NCBI RefSeq assembly: GCF_000265385.1
Contig: NC_018013.1
Coordinates: forward strand, 1,639,001 to 1,703,000
Reading direction: 5' to 3'
DNA from: Aequorivita sublithincola DSM 14238
GTDB taxonomy: Bacteria > Bacteroidota > Bacteroidia > Flavobacteriales > Flavobacteriaceae
DNA: 64,000 nt
The notes below the pieces were generated by a model. It was not told the DNA's origin, did no database searches, and was given only the letters and a program-made list of their open reading frames with translations. The translations under genes were made by a program, and so were the position numbers. Shown piece by piece: positions 24,321 to 32,807 of the stretch (positions are counted from its first letter, which is position 1; each line of letters begins with the position of its first letter).

Positions 24321-25079
24321 ATGAACACCAGAATTACCGTCTTGGCTTTAATTGCACTTATAACCGTGAGTTGCAACCAAGAAAAGAATATTGAGTTTTC
24401 TCCAGAAAGTTTTACCGAAAAGGAACTTTCTATCTGTAAAAACAGCAAATGTCCTGAAATTACGATTAATTATGTGGAAGTTTTTGGCGATGATGAGGTT
24501 TCCAAAAAGATTAACAAAAAGATCAAAAATTTTATCTTTAGTTCGCTGCTAATGGGCGAAGACTCTATACCTTCGGCAAAAACTATTCAAGAAGCGGCGA
24601 CAAATTTTATTGAGGCTTACAATGCAGACAAAGCCCAATTTCCGGACATGGCTGGTGACTATTTTGCCGAAATTTCTGTGAACGAAATTTATAACTCGCC
24701 AAAACATATTTGTTTCGAAATGCGCCAATATCTTTTCACTGGCGGCGCACACGGTTATGGAACCACTTCATTTTTAAACCTTGACCCTAAAACAGGAGAT
24801 GAACTCACATCTAAAGAACTTTTCAAAAGCAATAAAGAATTAGTCGCTTTTGCAGAAAATAAATTTCGCTTACAACAAAATATTGCAAAGAATCAATCCA
24901 TAAATGACACTGGCTTTTGGTTCGAGAATGAAAAATTTTATCTTCCCGAAAGTGTTGGTTTCACTCGAGATAGTCTTATTTTTATATACAATCAGTACGA
25001 TATTGCCAGTTATGCAGACGGTCCTATTGAGTTGAAAATAGCGATGAAAGAAGCTGCGCCTTTCCTAAGTATTGATTAG
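24321..25079 (+). CDS. Lipoprotein with DUF4163/DUF3298 (RsiV-like) domains
   Basis: The 252-residue lipoprotein (MNTRITVLALIALITVSCNQ, lipobox before Cys18) has the YLFTGGAHGYGTTSFLNLD segment characteristic of the DUF4163-DUF3298 pair, together with an NxxxxxxELTSKELF motif and a C-terminal YADGPIELKIAMKEAAPFL. Those domains occur in RsiV-type anti-sigma proteins and in many envelope lipoproteins of unknown role. No sigma factor is adjacent here, so a lysozyme-binding or general envelope role is only a possibility. Confidence 0.82.
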   Translation: MNTRITVLALIALITVSCNQEKNIEFSPESFTEKELSICKNSKCPEITINYVEVFGDDEVSKKINKKIKNFIFSSLLMGEDSIPSAKTIQEAATNFIEAYNADKAQFPDMAGDYFAEISVNEIYNSPKHICFEMRQYLFTGGAHGYGTTSFLNLDPKTGDELTSKELFKSNKELVAFAENKFRLQQNIAKNQSINDTGFWFENEKFYLPESVGFTRDSLIFIYNQYDIASYADGPIELKIAMKEAAPFLSID

Positions 25080-25168
25080 TTTTGAATTATGATTTTTTGC
25101 CTTCTCGAAGATTCGAGACTAAAGAGAAATCATAGAAATTATTTTTTAGGCTATAATTAAATTTTAAA

Positions 25169-25525
25169 ATGCAAAAAGTATACTATTTATCAACTTGTGA
25201 TACCTGTAAGCGCGTGATGAACGAAATAGAAATTCCTTCGTCATTCATAAAACAGGACATTAAAACACAAGGAATTACCGCGGAAGAATTGGATCAACTT
25301 TTTAACTTCACGGATAGTTACGAAGAACTTTTCAGCAGAAGAGCGAAATTATACCAAGAGAGAAATTTAAAAGATGAAAATCTTTTAGAAGAAGACTACA
25401 AAGCGATGATTTTGGAGCATTATACTTTTTTGAAACGCCCCGTAATCGTAAACAATGATAAAATTTTTATAGGAAGTAGTCCAAAAACTGTTGCTGCTGC
25501 CAAAAAATCCATTCATTCTAAATAA
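25169..25525 (+). CDS. ArsC/Spx family thioredoxin-fold protein
   Basis: The 118-residue protein has the ArsC-type fold: a CDTCK redox site (around residues 10-14), IKQDIKTQGITAEELDQLF and the FLKRPVIVNNDKIFIG segment with the conserved Arg-Pro. Arsenate reductases of this class use one Cys plus glutathione or another thiol. YffB- and Spx-like relatives do not reduce arsenate, so function is uncertain. The next gene starts inside its stop codon (TAATG), so it is cotranscribed with an EamA-family exporter. Confidence 0.85.
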   Translation: MQKVYYLSTCDTCKRVMNEIEIPSSFIKQDIKTQGITAEELDQLFNFTDSYEELFSRRAKLYQERNLKDENLLEEDYKAMILEHYTFLKRPVIVNNDKIFIGSSPKTVAAAKKSIHSK

Positions 25526-26427
25526 TGGATAAGCGCTTCGTTGCCATACTTGCCGCAACCGCAACCGAGACTATTTATGGTGTTAATCACACCATTGCCA
25601 AAGGTTTGATGCCGCACGTAATTCAACCTTTTGGATTTATAGTTTTGCGTGTTGGTGGTGCAGCCTTACTTTTTTGGCTTTTAAGTTTATTTACAAAATC
25701 TGAGAAAATAGATAGAAAAGATTGGTGGCGAATTCTGGCCTGCGCCGTCTTTGGTATGGTGCTGAATATGTTGATGTTCTTTAAGGGTTTAAGCCTTTCA
25801 ACACCTATAAACAGTGCGGTTTCAATGACAATAACTCCAGTTTTATTGTTGCTCCTCACGGCGTTGATTCTGCGGGAACGCATTACTTGGATAAAAACCG
25901 CGGGAATCATTTTTGGGCTTTCCGGCGCTTTGGTACTTATTCTATTTCAAGAAAAAACCCAGAATAATGCACCAAACATTCCTCTGGGAAACCTTCTGTT
26001 TGTGCTTAACGCAATATCTTATTCCTTTTATTTGATATTAGTAAAACCTTTGGTCTCTAAATACAAAGCCGTCACATTGTTGAAGTATTTCTTCCTCATC
26101 GCTTTCTTCATCAATTTACCTGTTGGTTATTCAGAATTTATTCAGGTGGAGTGGATGCAACTTACTTCTTCAGAAATATGGCAAATGGTTTTTGTGGTTG
26201 TAGCCACTTCATTTTTAACCTATCTATTTAATATTTTTGCGCTGAAGCAGTTAAGTCCATCAACTGTTGGGGTTTTTATTTATCTCCAACCGGTAGTTGC
26301 AACAATTTTCGCAGTTTTGGCTGGTGCAGATAGTCTTAATGCACTCAGAATTGGGGCGGCAAGTTTAATTTTTGTAGGCGTATTTCTTTCAACCCGAAAA
26401 CCAAAAAAAGCCATTTTGCCGACTTAA
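25525..26427 (+). CDS. EamA-family (drug/metabolite) transporter
   Basis: The 300-residue protein has ten hydrophobic helices in two homologous halves, each carrying an EamA domain. The first half runs through FMLRVGG-like FIVLRVGGAALLFWL and SLSTPINSAVSMTITPVLLLL. The second includes VLNAISYSFYLILVKPLVSKY and LSPSTVGVFIYLQPVVATIF. Members export amino acids, nucleosides, drugs or other small molecules; the substrate cannot be read from sequence. It overlaps the upstream ArsC-like gene by one base. Its end is 5 bp from the convergent thioesterase gene. Confidence 0.88.
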   Translation: MDKRFVAILAATATETIYGVNHTIAKGLMPHVIQPFGFIVLRVGGAALLFWLLSLFTKSEKIDRKDWWRILACAVFGMVLNMLMFFKGLSLSTPINSAVSMTITPVLLLLLTALILRERITWIKTAGIIFGLSGALVLILFQEKTQNNAPNIPLGNLLFVLNAISYSFYLILVKPLVSKYKAVTLLKYFFLIAFFINLPVGYSEFIQVEWMQLTSSEIWQMVFVVVATSFLTYLFNIFALKQLSPSTVGVFIYLQPVVATIFAVLAGADSLNALRIGAASLIFVGVFLSTRKPKKAILPT

Positions 26428-26432
26428 TTAAA

Positions 26433-26915
26433 TTATAAATTTAAGTCCTGCGGACGCTCGCTGAATTTTCTGGTGTTTTCTTTAGTAAGAATTCTGAAAT
26501 CATCTGTTTTTTCCAAATTATTGAATTTGTCATAAAAATCCTTTGGAAGCCCTGTAAGTTTTCGTTCTTTCAAATCAATCCAACCGCCCATCATTTCACA
26601 ACGAGCGCAGTTTTTCCCCTTTTCGTCGTAGAAGTTATGTAGAAATTCAAAATACATTCCGTCTTCGGATAAACCTTTTAATTGAAGTGAAACAGTAACA
26701 GGTTTGCCAGGAAAAAATTCACGGAAATAATACATATGTTCATAAAATGCCACTGGTCCTAAATTATGTTCTGCTAAACTTTGTTGGTCCATTCCGCTTT
26801 GCATCAAGAAGCTCATACGGGTGTGGCTCATGTAATCTATATACGCGCTGTTGCGCATATGTCGGTTTGCATCTATATCGCTCCAGCGTATTTCAAATTG
26901 TTTTGTGTACATCAT
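26433..26915 (-). CDS. Acyl-CoA thioesterase, 4HBT hot-dog fold
   Basis: The hot-dog-fold protein of about 160 residues shows the 4-hydroxybenzoyl-CoA thioesterase pattern: FEIRWSDIDANRHMRNSAYI, with the conserved Asp and HxxN-like segment, then a beta-sheet with VTVSLQLKGLSEDGMYFEFL. It hydrolyses acyl-CoA thioesters. The frame extends to a TTG at 26954, but the two ATGs at 26915 and 26912 precede the conserved domain exactly, so I start there. Transcription runs toward the EamA gene. Confidence 0.85.
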   Translation of the reverse strand: MMYTKQFEIRWSDIDANRHMRNSAYIDYMSHTRMSFLMQSGMDQQSLAEHNLGPVAFYEHMYYFREFFPGKPVTVSLQLKGLSEDGMYFEFLHNFYDEKGKNCARCEMMGGWIDLKERKLTGLPKDFYDKFNNLEKTDDFRILTKENTRKFSERPQDLNL

Positions 26916-26997
26916 CAATTTTTTATGCAAATTTAAGCTACTTTTGTTATGCAAGCATAGTAAATATGTTTAGTTTCTGTTAAAACTTCTTTAGAGA

Positions 26998-27954
26998 ATG
27001 ACCCTTATAAAAAGTAATTATAAACCCAAATTTCCTTTTAAAAACGGACATTTTTCAACTATCTATTCTGCGAAATTTCGGCCTTCACCAAAATTGATTC
27101 AGCTGCGGGAACGTTTGCAATTGGCTGATGGCGATTTTATGGATATTGATTTTTCTTTTTCCAAAAATCCTTCAAAAAAAGTTACAATCCTGCTTCACGG
27201 TTTGGAAGGAAACGCACAACGAACCTATATTAGAGGGCAAACCAAAGTTTTAATCGAAAACGGTTGGGATGTTGCAGCGGTAAACTTTCGTGGTTGCAGT
27301 GGGGAGAAAAATCTTTCCTTTCAATCTTATAACGCAGGCAAAACTGATGATTTGGAAGCGGTTGTAGATTTTATTCTGAAAAAAGATAAATATAATGAAA
27401 TTGCCTTGGTTGGTTTTAGTCTCGGCGGAAACTTGCTTTTGAAATATTTAGGCGAACGCGAGTCTTTTCCGAAGCAAATAAAGAAAGCGGTCGCTATTTC
27501 TACACCCTTAAGTTTGAAGGGTTCTTTGGAATCTTTGAATGAATTTTCAAATTGGATTTATCAAACTTCTTTTCTAATAAATCTTCGGAAAAAATACAAA
27601 GCGAAAATGAAGGATTTCCCTGAAAGGATGACGGTTTCAGATTATAAAAAGATTACTTCTCTTTTGCAGTTTGATCATGTTTATACCGCGCCAGCTCACG
27701 GTTTTAAAGATGCTTTTGACTATTATAAAAAGAATAGTAGCTTGCAATTTATTCCAAATATTCAAATTCCAGTTTATATCTTGAATGCTGCAAATGATAG
27801 CTTTCTTTCTTCGGAATGCTATCCAAAGGAATTGGCTTCAACAATGAAAAATCTTCAGCTTGAAATTCCAAAATATGGCGGCCATGTTGGTTTTCATCAA
27901 ACCAATAAATTGTACTATAGTGAATCGCGAACTTTGGAATTTTTGAACGAATAA
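26998..27954 (+). CDS. YheT-family alpha/beta hydrolase
   Basis: The 318-residue protein is an alpha/beta hydrolase of the YheT/abhydrolase-1 group. The oxyanion-hole strand LLHGLEGNAQRTYIRGQTKV, the GFSLGG nucleophile elbow (VGFSLGGNLLLKYLG) and the late His in YGGHVGFH are all present. The intervening FNFRGCSGE-like NFRGCSGEKNLS matches the family. Members are lipases or esterases of poorly known substrate. The gene is divergent from the thioesterase gene. Confidence 0.87.
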   Translation: MTLIKSNYKPKFPFKNGHFSTIYSAKFRPSPKLIQLRERLQLADGDFMDIDFSFSKNPSKKVTILLHGLEGNAQRTYIRGQTKVLIENGWDVAAVNFRGCSGEKNLSFQSYNAGKTDDLEAVVDFILKKDKYNEIALVGFSLGGNLLLKYLGERESFPKQIKKAVAISTPLSLKGSLESLNEFSNWIYQTSFLINLRKKYKAKMKDFPERMTVSDYKKITSLLQFDHVYTAPAHGFKDAFDYYKKNSSLQFIPNIQIPVYILNAANDSFLSSECYPKELASTMKNLQLEIPKYGGHVGFHQTNKLYYSESRTLEFLNE

Positions 27955-28006
27955 GACAACTATTCATAATACCTACTGCCCACTACCCACAAAAAAACTA
28001 TTTCCT

Positions 28007-28014
28007 TACCTTTG
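28007..28014 (+). promoter_or_regulatory. Promoter -7 box upstream of yicC
   Basis: TACCTTTG fits the Bacteroidota -7 consensus TAnnTTTG and lies 20 bp upstream of the yicC ATG. A matching TTG box at the usual distance is not evident. Confidence 0.45.
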
Positions 28015-28034
28015 CGCTTCAAAAAATCAGGAAT

Positions 28035-28892
28035 ATGATTCAATCCATGACCGGATACGGCAAAGAAGTAGTTCAATTGCCTTCCAAAACCATTTCTATA
28101 GAAGTTAAATCATTAAACAGCAAAGGCCTTGATCTGAACACGCGCGTTCCTTCAGCTTACCGTGAAAAGGAGCTCGAAATTCGCGATTTGCTTGCGAAAT
28201 CATTGCAAAGAGGAAAAATAGACTTTTCACTTTACATTGAAGTTACTGGCGAAGAAGTTTCAACGCAGTTGAATGAAATCGCTGTAAAACAATACATAAA
28301 ACAGTTAGCAAAAGTGGTTGATGGGGATCCTGTAGAGCTTTTAAAAATGGCCGTGCGGATGCCCGATGCTTTAAAAACGGAGCGCGAAGAGATTGATGAA
28401 AAGGAATATGAAACCATTTTAAAAGGAGTGGACAAAGCCTTAGAAGCAATTAACAAATACAGAACTGACGAAGGTTTGGTCTTGGGAAATGATTTTTTAG
28501 ATCGTACCAAAACCATCGCAAAATTACTTGAAGACGTAATTGCTTTAGATCCCGAAAGGATTGACGGAGTTAAAGAAAGACTGCGCAAAGCAGTTTCAGA
28601 TTTAAAGGAAAAAGTGGATGAAAATCGTTTTGAGCAGGAATTGATTTATTACCTAGAAAAATACGACATCACCGAAGAAAAAGTACGTTTAAAAAACCAT
28701 TTGGAATACTTTGAAGAAACTTTGAAATCCAACGATTCCAACGGAAAAAAATTGGGTTTCATTACGCAGGAAATAGGACGTGAAATCAATACCATTGGTA
28801 GTAAAGCAAACTATGCACCAATGCAGCAAGTGGTGGTGCAAATGAAGGACGAGCTAGAAAAAATTAAAGAGCAAGCGCTAAACGTTTTATAG
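28035..28892 (+). CDS. yicC: YicC-family endoribonuclease-like protein
   Basis: The 285-residue protein opens with the diagnostic MIQSMTGYGKE and contains SIEVKSLNSKGLDLNTRVPS (residues 21-40). The conserved C-terminal part with LGFITQEIGREINTIGSKA follows at about residues 240-258. YicC homologues have been reported to be endoribonucleases acting on small RNAs; in the cytoplasm they tend to occur beside gmk, as here. The gene ends directly before gmk. Confidence 0.92.
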   Translation: MIQSMTGYGKEVVQLPSKTISIEVKSLNSKGLDLNTRVPSAYREKELEIRDLLAKSLQRGKIDFSLYIEVTGEEVSTQLNEIAVKQYIKQLAKVVDGDPVELLKMAVRMPDALKTEREEIDEKEYETILKGVDKALEAINKYRTDEGLVLGNDFLDRTKTIAKLLEDVIALDPERIDGVKERLRKAVSDLKEKVDENRFEQELIYYLEKYDITEEKVRLKNHLEYFEETLKSNDSNGKKLGFITQEIGREINTIGSKANYAPMQQVVVQMKDELEKIKEQALNVL

Positions 28893-29465
28893 ATGGAAGG
28901 AGGAAAATTGATAGTGTTTTCAGCACCTTCTGGAAGTGGAAAAACCACCATAGTGCAACATTTGTTGAAACAGGAAGATCTCAATTTGGAGTTTTCGGTT
29001 TCATGTACTTCGCGGGAAGCTCGAGGTGACGAAAAGCACGGGGAAAATTACTATTTCATTTCATTAAAAGAATTTAAACAACACATCAAAAACGATGACT
29101 TTTTGGAGTGGGAAGAAGTATATCGCGACAATTTTTACGGTACTTTAAAAAGTGAAGTTGAAAGAATCTGGAGCCACAAAAAAAATGTAATTTTTGATAT
29201 TGATGTTGTTGGCGGACTTCGAATTAAAAAGAAATATCCAGATAAAACTTTATCTGTTTTTGTTAAACCTCCAAGCATTGACGAGCTAAAAATTAGACTG
29301 AAAAAACGCAAAACCGAAAGCGACGAGCGTATAAATATGCGTATTGCCAAAGCTTCTGTAGAACTTGCCACAGCGCCACAGTTTGATTACATCATAAAGA
29401 ATCACGATTTGGAAACCGCCTTAAACGAAGCACATGATTTGGTGGAGAGATTTATAAAAAATTAG
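28893..29465 (+). CDS. gmk: Guanylate kinase
   Basis: The 190-residue enzyme phosphorylates GMP to GDP with ATP. The P-loop is SAPSGSGKTTIVQHLL (residues 10-25), followed by SVSCTSREARGDEKHGENYYF for GMP binding and FDIDVVGGLRIKKKYPD for the Walker B-like part. It has normal length. It follows yicC with no gap, a classic arrangement, and is followed by palindromic repeats before nadD. Confidence 0.95.
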   Translation: MEGGKLIVFSAPSGSGKTTIVQHLLKQEDLNLEFSVSCTSREARGDEKHGENYYFISLKEFKQHIKNDDFLEWEEVYRDNFYGTLKSEVERIWSHKKNVIFDIDVVGGLRIKKKYPDKTLSVFVKPPSIDELKIRLKKRKTESDERINMRIAKASVELATAPQFDYIIKNHDLETALNEAHDLVERFIKN

Positions 29466-29480
29466 AATCACACAACGTAC

Positions 29481-29553
29481 AGACGCACGGACGTGCGTCT
29501 CAGAATGTGATGAATTGATCCTTATGAATGTATAGACGCACCTCCGTGCGACT
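29481..29553. repeat. Pair of agacgcac palindromes between gmk and nadD
   Basis: A perfect 9-bp inverted repeat, agacgcacg (29481-29489) with cgtgcgtct (29492-29500), is followed 33 bp on by a degenerate copy, agacgcac with gtgcgact (29534-29553). The tatagacgcac sequence context matches a palindrome seen dispersed in many bacterial genomes. In mRNA it would form a stable hairpin between the two genes. Confidence 0.7.
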
Positions 29554-29573
29554 CTACGGCGCAAATTAAAATA

Positions 29574-30158
29574 ATGACGAAAAAAATAGGACTCTATTTC
29601 GGTACTTTCAACCCAATTCATGTTGGGCATTTGATTATTGCCAACCATTTAGCAGAGTTCAGCGATTTAGATGAGGTTTGGTTTGTGGTAACGCCGCACA
29701 ATCCGCATAAAATTAAAAAGACACTTTTAGAAGACCATCACCGCTTAACAATGGTTCGAATAGCCGTTGAAGATTACCCGAAATTACACGCCAGCAACGT
29801 AGAGTTTGATCTTCCGCAGCCCAATTATACGGTGAATACTTTGGCTTATTTGGAAGAAAAATATTCAGAAAAAAATTTCTGCTTGATTATGGGTGAGGAC
29901 AATCTCAAAAGTTTTCAGAAGTGGAAAAATTATGAAGTGATTCTAGAGCGCTATTCAATCTATGTTTATCCAAGAATTTCCGAAGGAACTGTTGAAACGC
30001 AATTTAACAATCATAAAAAAATTAAAAAGGTTGATGCACCAATTATAGAGCTTTCTTCAACTTTTATCCGGAATGGAATAAAGTCTGGAAAAAATATAAA
30101 GCCAATGCTTTCTTCGGAAGTTTGGAAATATTTAGATGAAATGAACTTCTACAAATAA
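29574..30158 (+). CDS. nadD: Nicotinate-nucleotide adenylyltransferase
   Basis: The 194-residue enzyme adenylates nicotinate mononucleotide in NAD synthesis. The nucleotidyltransferase signature GTFNPIHVGHLIIANH (around residues 9-24, TxxHxGH type) is intact. The motif VVTPHNPHK, the fold-conserved QPNYTVNTLAYLEEKYS, the GEDNLKSFQKWKNYE segment and the terminal ISxTxIR-like LSSTFIRNGIKSGKNI also match. It starts at ATGACGAAAAAAATAGG. It is cotranscribed with or downstream of gmk. Confidence 0.94.
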   Translation: MTKKIGLYFGTFNPIHVGHLIIANHLAEFSDLDEVWFVVTPHNPHKIKKTLLEDHHRLTMVRIAVEDYPKLHASNVEFDLPQPNYTVNTLAYLEEKYSEKNFCLIMGEDNLKSFQKWKNYEVILERYSIYVYPRISEGTVETQFNNHKKIKKVDAPIIELSSTFIRNGIKSGKNIKPMLSSEVWKYLDEMNFYK

Positions 30159-30162
30159 AAAA

Positions 30163-30345
30163 GCCGCCCCACCAATTAACACTTAGGGGGCGGCCTCAAC
30201 TAAATAACCAACCATAACTATTGAAACACTTTTCATATTGATTTGAAATTTCATCTCAACAATCAACAGCAATAACGTCAGAAGATTTTAAATCATTGCG
30301 TGACTAGTATTAAGGTCATGTTAAATATTCTCAAGGTTTCATAAA
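30163..30345 (-). ncRNA. Candidate non-coding RNA or 3' UTR element, copy 1
   Basis: Read on the minus strand the segment ends with a strong hairpin, gccgcccc with ggggcggc (30163-30194), and a T6 run, an intrinsic terminator. Just before it lies tggttggtta (complement of 30205-30214); further upstream are atttaacat (30318-30326) and atgaaac (30336-30342). The same three blocks in the same order recur at 37153-37298. hemD on this strand has its own terminator before this region, so a separate transcript is possible. No open frame of note is present. Confidence 0.35.
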
Positions 30346-30383
30346 AATGAAGATTTCCTGTTTGGGGACAAAATTAAAGGCAT

Positions 30384-30415
30384 AAAAAAAGACCGTCTTC
30401 TCAGACAGTCCTTTT
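30384..30415. terminator. Intrinsic terminator downstream of hemD
   Basis: gaccgtct (30391-30398) pairs with agacagtc (30403-30410), one wobble pair. Seven A bases at 30384-30390 become a T-run on the minus strand, and a T-rich tract follows on the plus strand, so the site may act both ways. Confidence 0.75.
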
Positions 30416-30436
30416 ATTTTTTGCAATCAATCTAGC

Positions 30437-31186
30437 TTATTTTTTGTTGTTTACTTCTTTAATGTACTTCTCCAAAGCCATCGTCATAGAAGGAGTTTCT
30501 GGGGTGGGCGCTTGTATATCTACCCGCAGACCTTGATCTTGGGCGGCCTTAACCGTGGTGTTTCCAAAAACGGCTATACAAGTATCTTTTTGGTCAAAAT
30601 CTGGAAAGTTTTCAAACAGAGATTCAATTCCGCTTGGACTGAAAAACACTAGAATGTCATAATAAACATCCCGAAGGTCCGAAAGGTCACTAATTACCGT
30701 CTTGTAAAAAGTGGCTTCTTTCCAATCTACCTTTAATTCATTAAGAACTGCTGGAATATCCTCTTTTAACTTATCTGAAGTGGGAAGTAGGAATTTTTCG
30801 TTTTTATATTTTTTTATAAGGGGCGCAAGTTCAGGAAATGTTCTTTTCCCAACATATATCTTTCTTTTTCTGTAAACCACGTATTTTTGAAGATAGTAAG
30901 CAACAGCTTCACTCAAACAAAAATATTTCATAGTGTCTGGTACCTTAAAACGAAGTTCTTCAGCAATGCGGAAATAATGATCCACAGAGTTTCTGCTGGT
31001 AAGAATAATGGCGGAATATTTTGTAAGGTCAACTTTTTGAGATCGAACATCTTTGCCTGACACACCTTCAACATGTATAAAGGGACGAAAGTCTATTTTC
31101 ACTTTTTGTTTTTCGATTAAATCGAAATAAGGCGAGTTTTCAATTTTAGGCTCGGGTTGGGATACTAAAATAGTTTTCACTTTCAT
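30437..31186 (-). CDS. hemD: Uroporphyrinogen-III synthase
   Basis: The 249-residue protein has the two-domain HemD layout. The segment YSAIILTSRNSVDHYFRIAEEL (about 57-78) and the second-domain DILVFFSPSGIESLFENFPDF with the typical SPSG turn are visible. FGNTTVKAAQDQGL and APTPETPSMTMALEKYI close the protein. It converts hydroxymethylbilane to uroporphyrinogen III in haem synthesis. The start is ATG; it is 32 bp downstream of the DUF4271 gene, a conserved Bacteroidota pairing. Confidence 0.88.
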   Translation of the reverse strand: MKVKTILVSQPEPKIENSPYFDLIEKQKVKIDFRPFIHVEGVSGKDVRSQKVDLTKYSAIILTSRNSVDHYFRIAEELRFKVPDTMKYFCLSEAVAYYLQKYVVYRKRKIYVGKRTFPELAPLIKKYKNEKFLLPTSDKLKEDIPAVLNELKVDWKEATFYKTVISDLSDLRDVYYDILVFFSPSGIESLFENFPDFDQKDTCIAVFGNTTVKAAQDQGLRVDIQAPTPETPSMTMALEKYIKEVNNKK

Positions 31187-31218
31187 AAATTCTCCTGTTT
31201 ATTTATAATGATAATCAC

Positions 31219-31872
31219 TTAAAACAACGTTTTATAGAGTATAATATAGGGGGCAATTTCAAGTGCGCAAAGATACAAAATAAAATAGAAGAAATTACGG
31301 AATATCAAATTTCCATTTTTCTTATAGCTGTATAACAATGCAATAGTATTCAAAGCAAGAGCAAAACCAGCAAAAACTACTAGTGAGACAGTAGTTGGCG
31401 GGTATATAAAAAGAAAAAAAAGATTGCCAATAAAAAAGATTATACCAAGAAAATTACGATAACTTAATTTTTGGTAGAGATAATTATTGATAATCTCGTC
31501 CAAAGAGAAGATATTAGCTATAATTTTTTCCAAAGAAAACTTCATTAAAATAAATATTCCGTAACCAGTAAAAATTTGAAGAAATAACCATTCATTTTTT
31601 TGAACTTCCATTGGATTGAAGACTTCAAAAACCAAAAAAACAAAAACCGAAACACAAATTAGCTGCGCAACGAAGAGCATCATATTGAACGGATGGTTCA
31701 ATTCGTCATTTTTGCCGTGAACGAAAAAGTACTGATTGGTAATTGGAAGCAATGAAAATTCGTGAAACCGTTTGGGATAATAATATTTGGAAAGCGCGTA
31801 AAGAACGAAGCAGCCCACAAGCAAATATGTAGCCCAATCGGTTGAATTTATAAGTCTTTCGCTGAAATCCAC
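31219..31872 (-). CDS. DUF4271 membrane protein
   Basis: The 217-residue polytopic protein has about six hydrophobic segments, including YLLVGCFVLYALSKYYYP near the start and FFYFILYLCALEIAPYIILYK at the end. It matches the DUF4271 family seen next to hemD in Bacteroidota. The function is unknown. It is divergent from the glycosyltransferase gene and first in the transcript with hemD. Confidence 0.82.
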   Translation of the reverse strand: MDFSERLINSTDWATYLLVGCFVLYALSKYYYPKRFHEFSLLPITNQYFFVHGKNDELNHPFNMMLFVAQLICVSVFVFLVFEVFNPMEVQKNEWLFLQIFTGYGIFILMKFSLEKIIANIFSLDEIINNYLYQKLSYRNFLGIIFFIGNLFFLFIYPPTTVSLVVFAGFALALNTIALLYSYKKNGNLIFRNFFYFILYLCALEIAPYIILYKTLF

Positions 31873-31964
31873 CTTTAAATTTTTGCGTAAAGGTACAGCA
31901 AAATTTATTTCATGTTTACGGTATCAATTAGATTTTCCTTCACATTTGTTTGTTCAAAAAAAGG

Positions 31965-31972
31965 TACATTTG
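31965..31972 (+). promoter_or_regulatory. Promoter -7 box that sets the glycosyltransferase start
   Basis: TACATTTG lies 14 bp upstream of the ATG at 31987, with TTTG at 31945-31948 as a possible -33 box. This supports starting the protein at 31987, not at the frame's first ATG at 31912. Confidence 0.5.
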
Positions 31973-31986
31973 CGCAAAATTGCAGT

Positions 31987-32736
31987 ATGATTAAGGCAGT
32001 GGTGGTGGTGCCAACTTACAATGAAATTGAAAACATAGAGCGTCTGCTGCGCACTGTTTTTTCTTTGCAACGTGATTTTCACGTTTTGGTTGTGGATGAC
32101 AATTCCCCAGATGGCACTGCACAAGCGGTTGAGGCAAATTTCAATAATTATCCAGGTAAATTATTTATACTAAAACGTCCTGAAAAAACAGGTTTGGGTT
32201 CTGCTTATATCGCAGGTTTCAAATGGGCTTTAGAAAACGAATACGAGTACATTTTTGAAATGGACGCCGATTTTTCGCACAACCCAAATGATTTAATTCG
32301 GTTATTCAATGCGTGTCATAAAGAAGGAAATGATCTGGCAATTGGGTCACGATATGTGAAGGGCGTGAATGTTGTAAACTGGCCCATGAGCAGGGTTTTG
32401 CTATCTTGGTTGGCTTCAAAATACGTTCGTTTTGTAATGGGAATGGATATTTATGATACCACCGCCGGATTTATTTGTTACAAAAGAAGCGTGCTGCAGA
32501 AAATAAACCTAGATAACATTCGTTTTGTGGGCTACGCTTTTCAAATTGAGATGAAGTTTAAGGCGCACATCAGCAAATTCAAGATAAAAGAAGTGCCCGT
32601 TATTTTTACGGACCGCACCAAAGGAGAATCCAAAATGAGTTCGGGTATTATTTCCGAAGCTATATTTGGAGTGATTGCAATGAAATTTAAAAGTGTATTT
32701 AACAGTAAAAGGTTTAATGAAACATCTTTTTATTAA
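31987..32736 (+). CDS. Polyprenol monophosphomannose synthase-like glycosyltransferase (GT2)
   Basis: The 249-residue protein starts at MIKAVVVVPTYNEIENIERL, the standard GT2 opening; the frame upstream to 31912 is untranslated leader by the promoter argument. The nucleotide-sugar region VLVVDDNSPDGTAQ, EMDADFSHNP with the DxD-type metal site, IGSRYVKGVNVVNWP and a C-terminal catalytic TDRTKGESKMSS follow in order. This matches Dpm1-type enzymes that transfer a sugar from GDP-mannose or similar to polyprenyl phosphate. The membrane-spanning tail found in some homologues is missing. Confidence 0.88.
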   Translation: MIKAVVVVPTYNEIENIERLLRTVFSLQRDFHVLVVDDNSPDGTAQAVEANFNNYPGKLFILKRPEKTGLGSAYIAGFKWALENEYEYIFEMDADFSHNPNDLIRLFNACHKEGNDLAIGSRYVKGVNVVNWPMSRVLLSWLASKYVRFVMGMDIYDTTAGFICYKRSVLQKINLDNIRFVGYAFQIEMKFKAHISKFKIKEVPVIFTDRTKGESKMSSGIISEAIFGVIAMKFKSVFNSKRFNETSFY

Positions 32737-32807
32737 ATTTAATATTCAGTGGAATATTGAAGAAAGATGTTCCATTTATCCATTAAAAAAAAGAATAGTA
32801 ACGTCAA

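Noticed and set aside
28232..28588. Minus-strand ORF of 118 codons
   Set aside because: Antisense shadow inside yicC.
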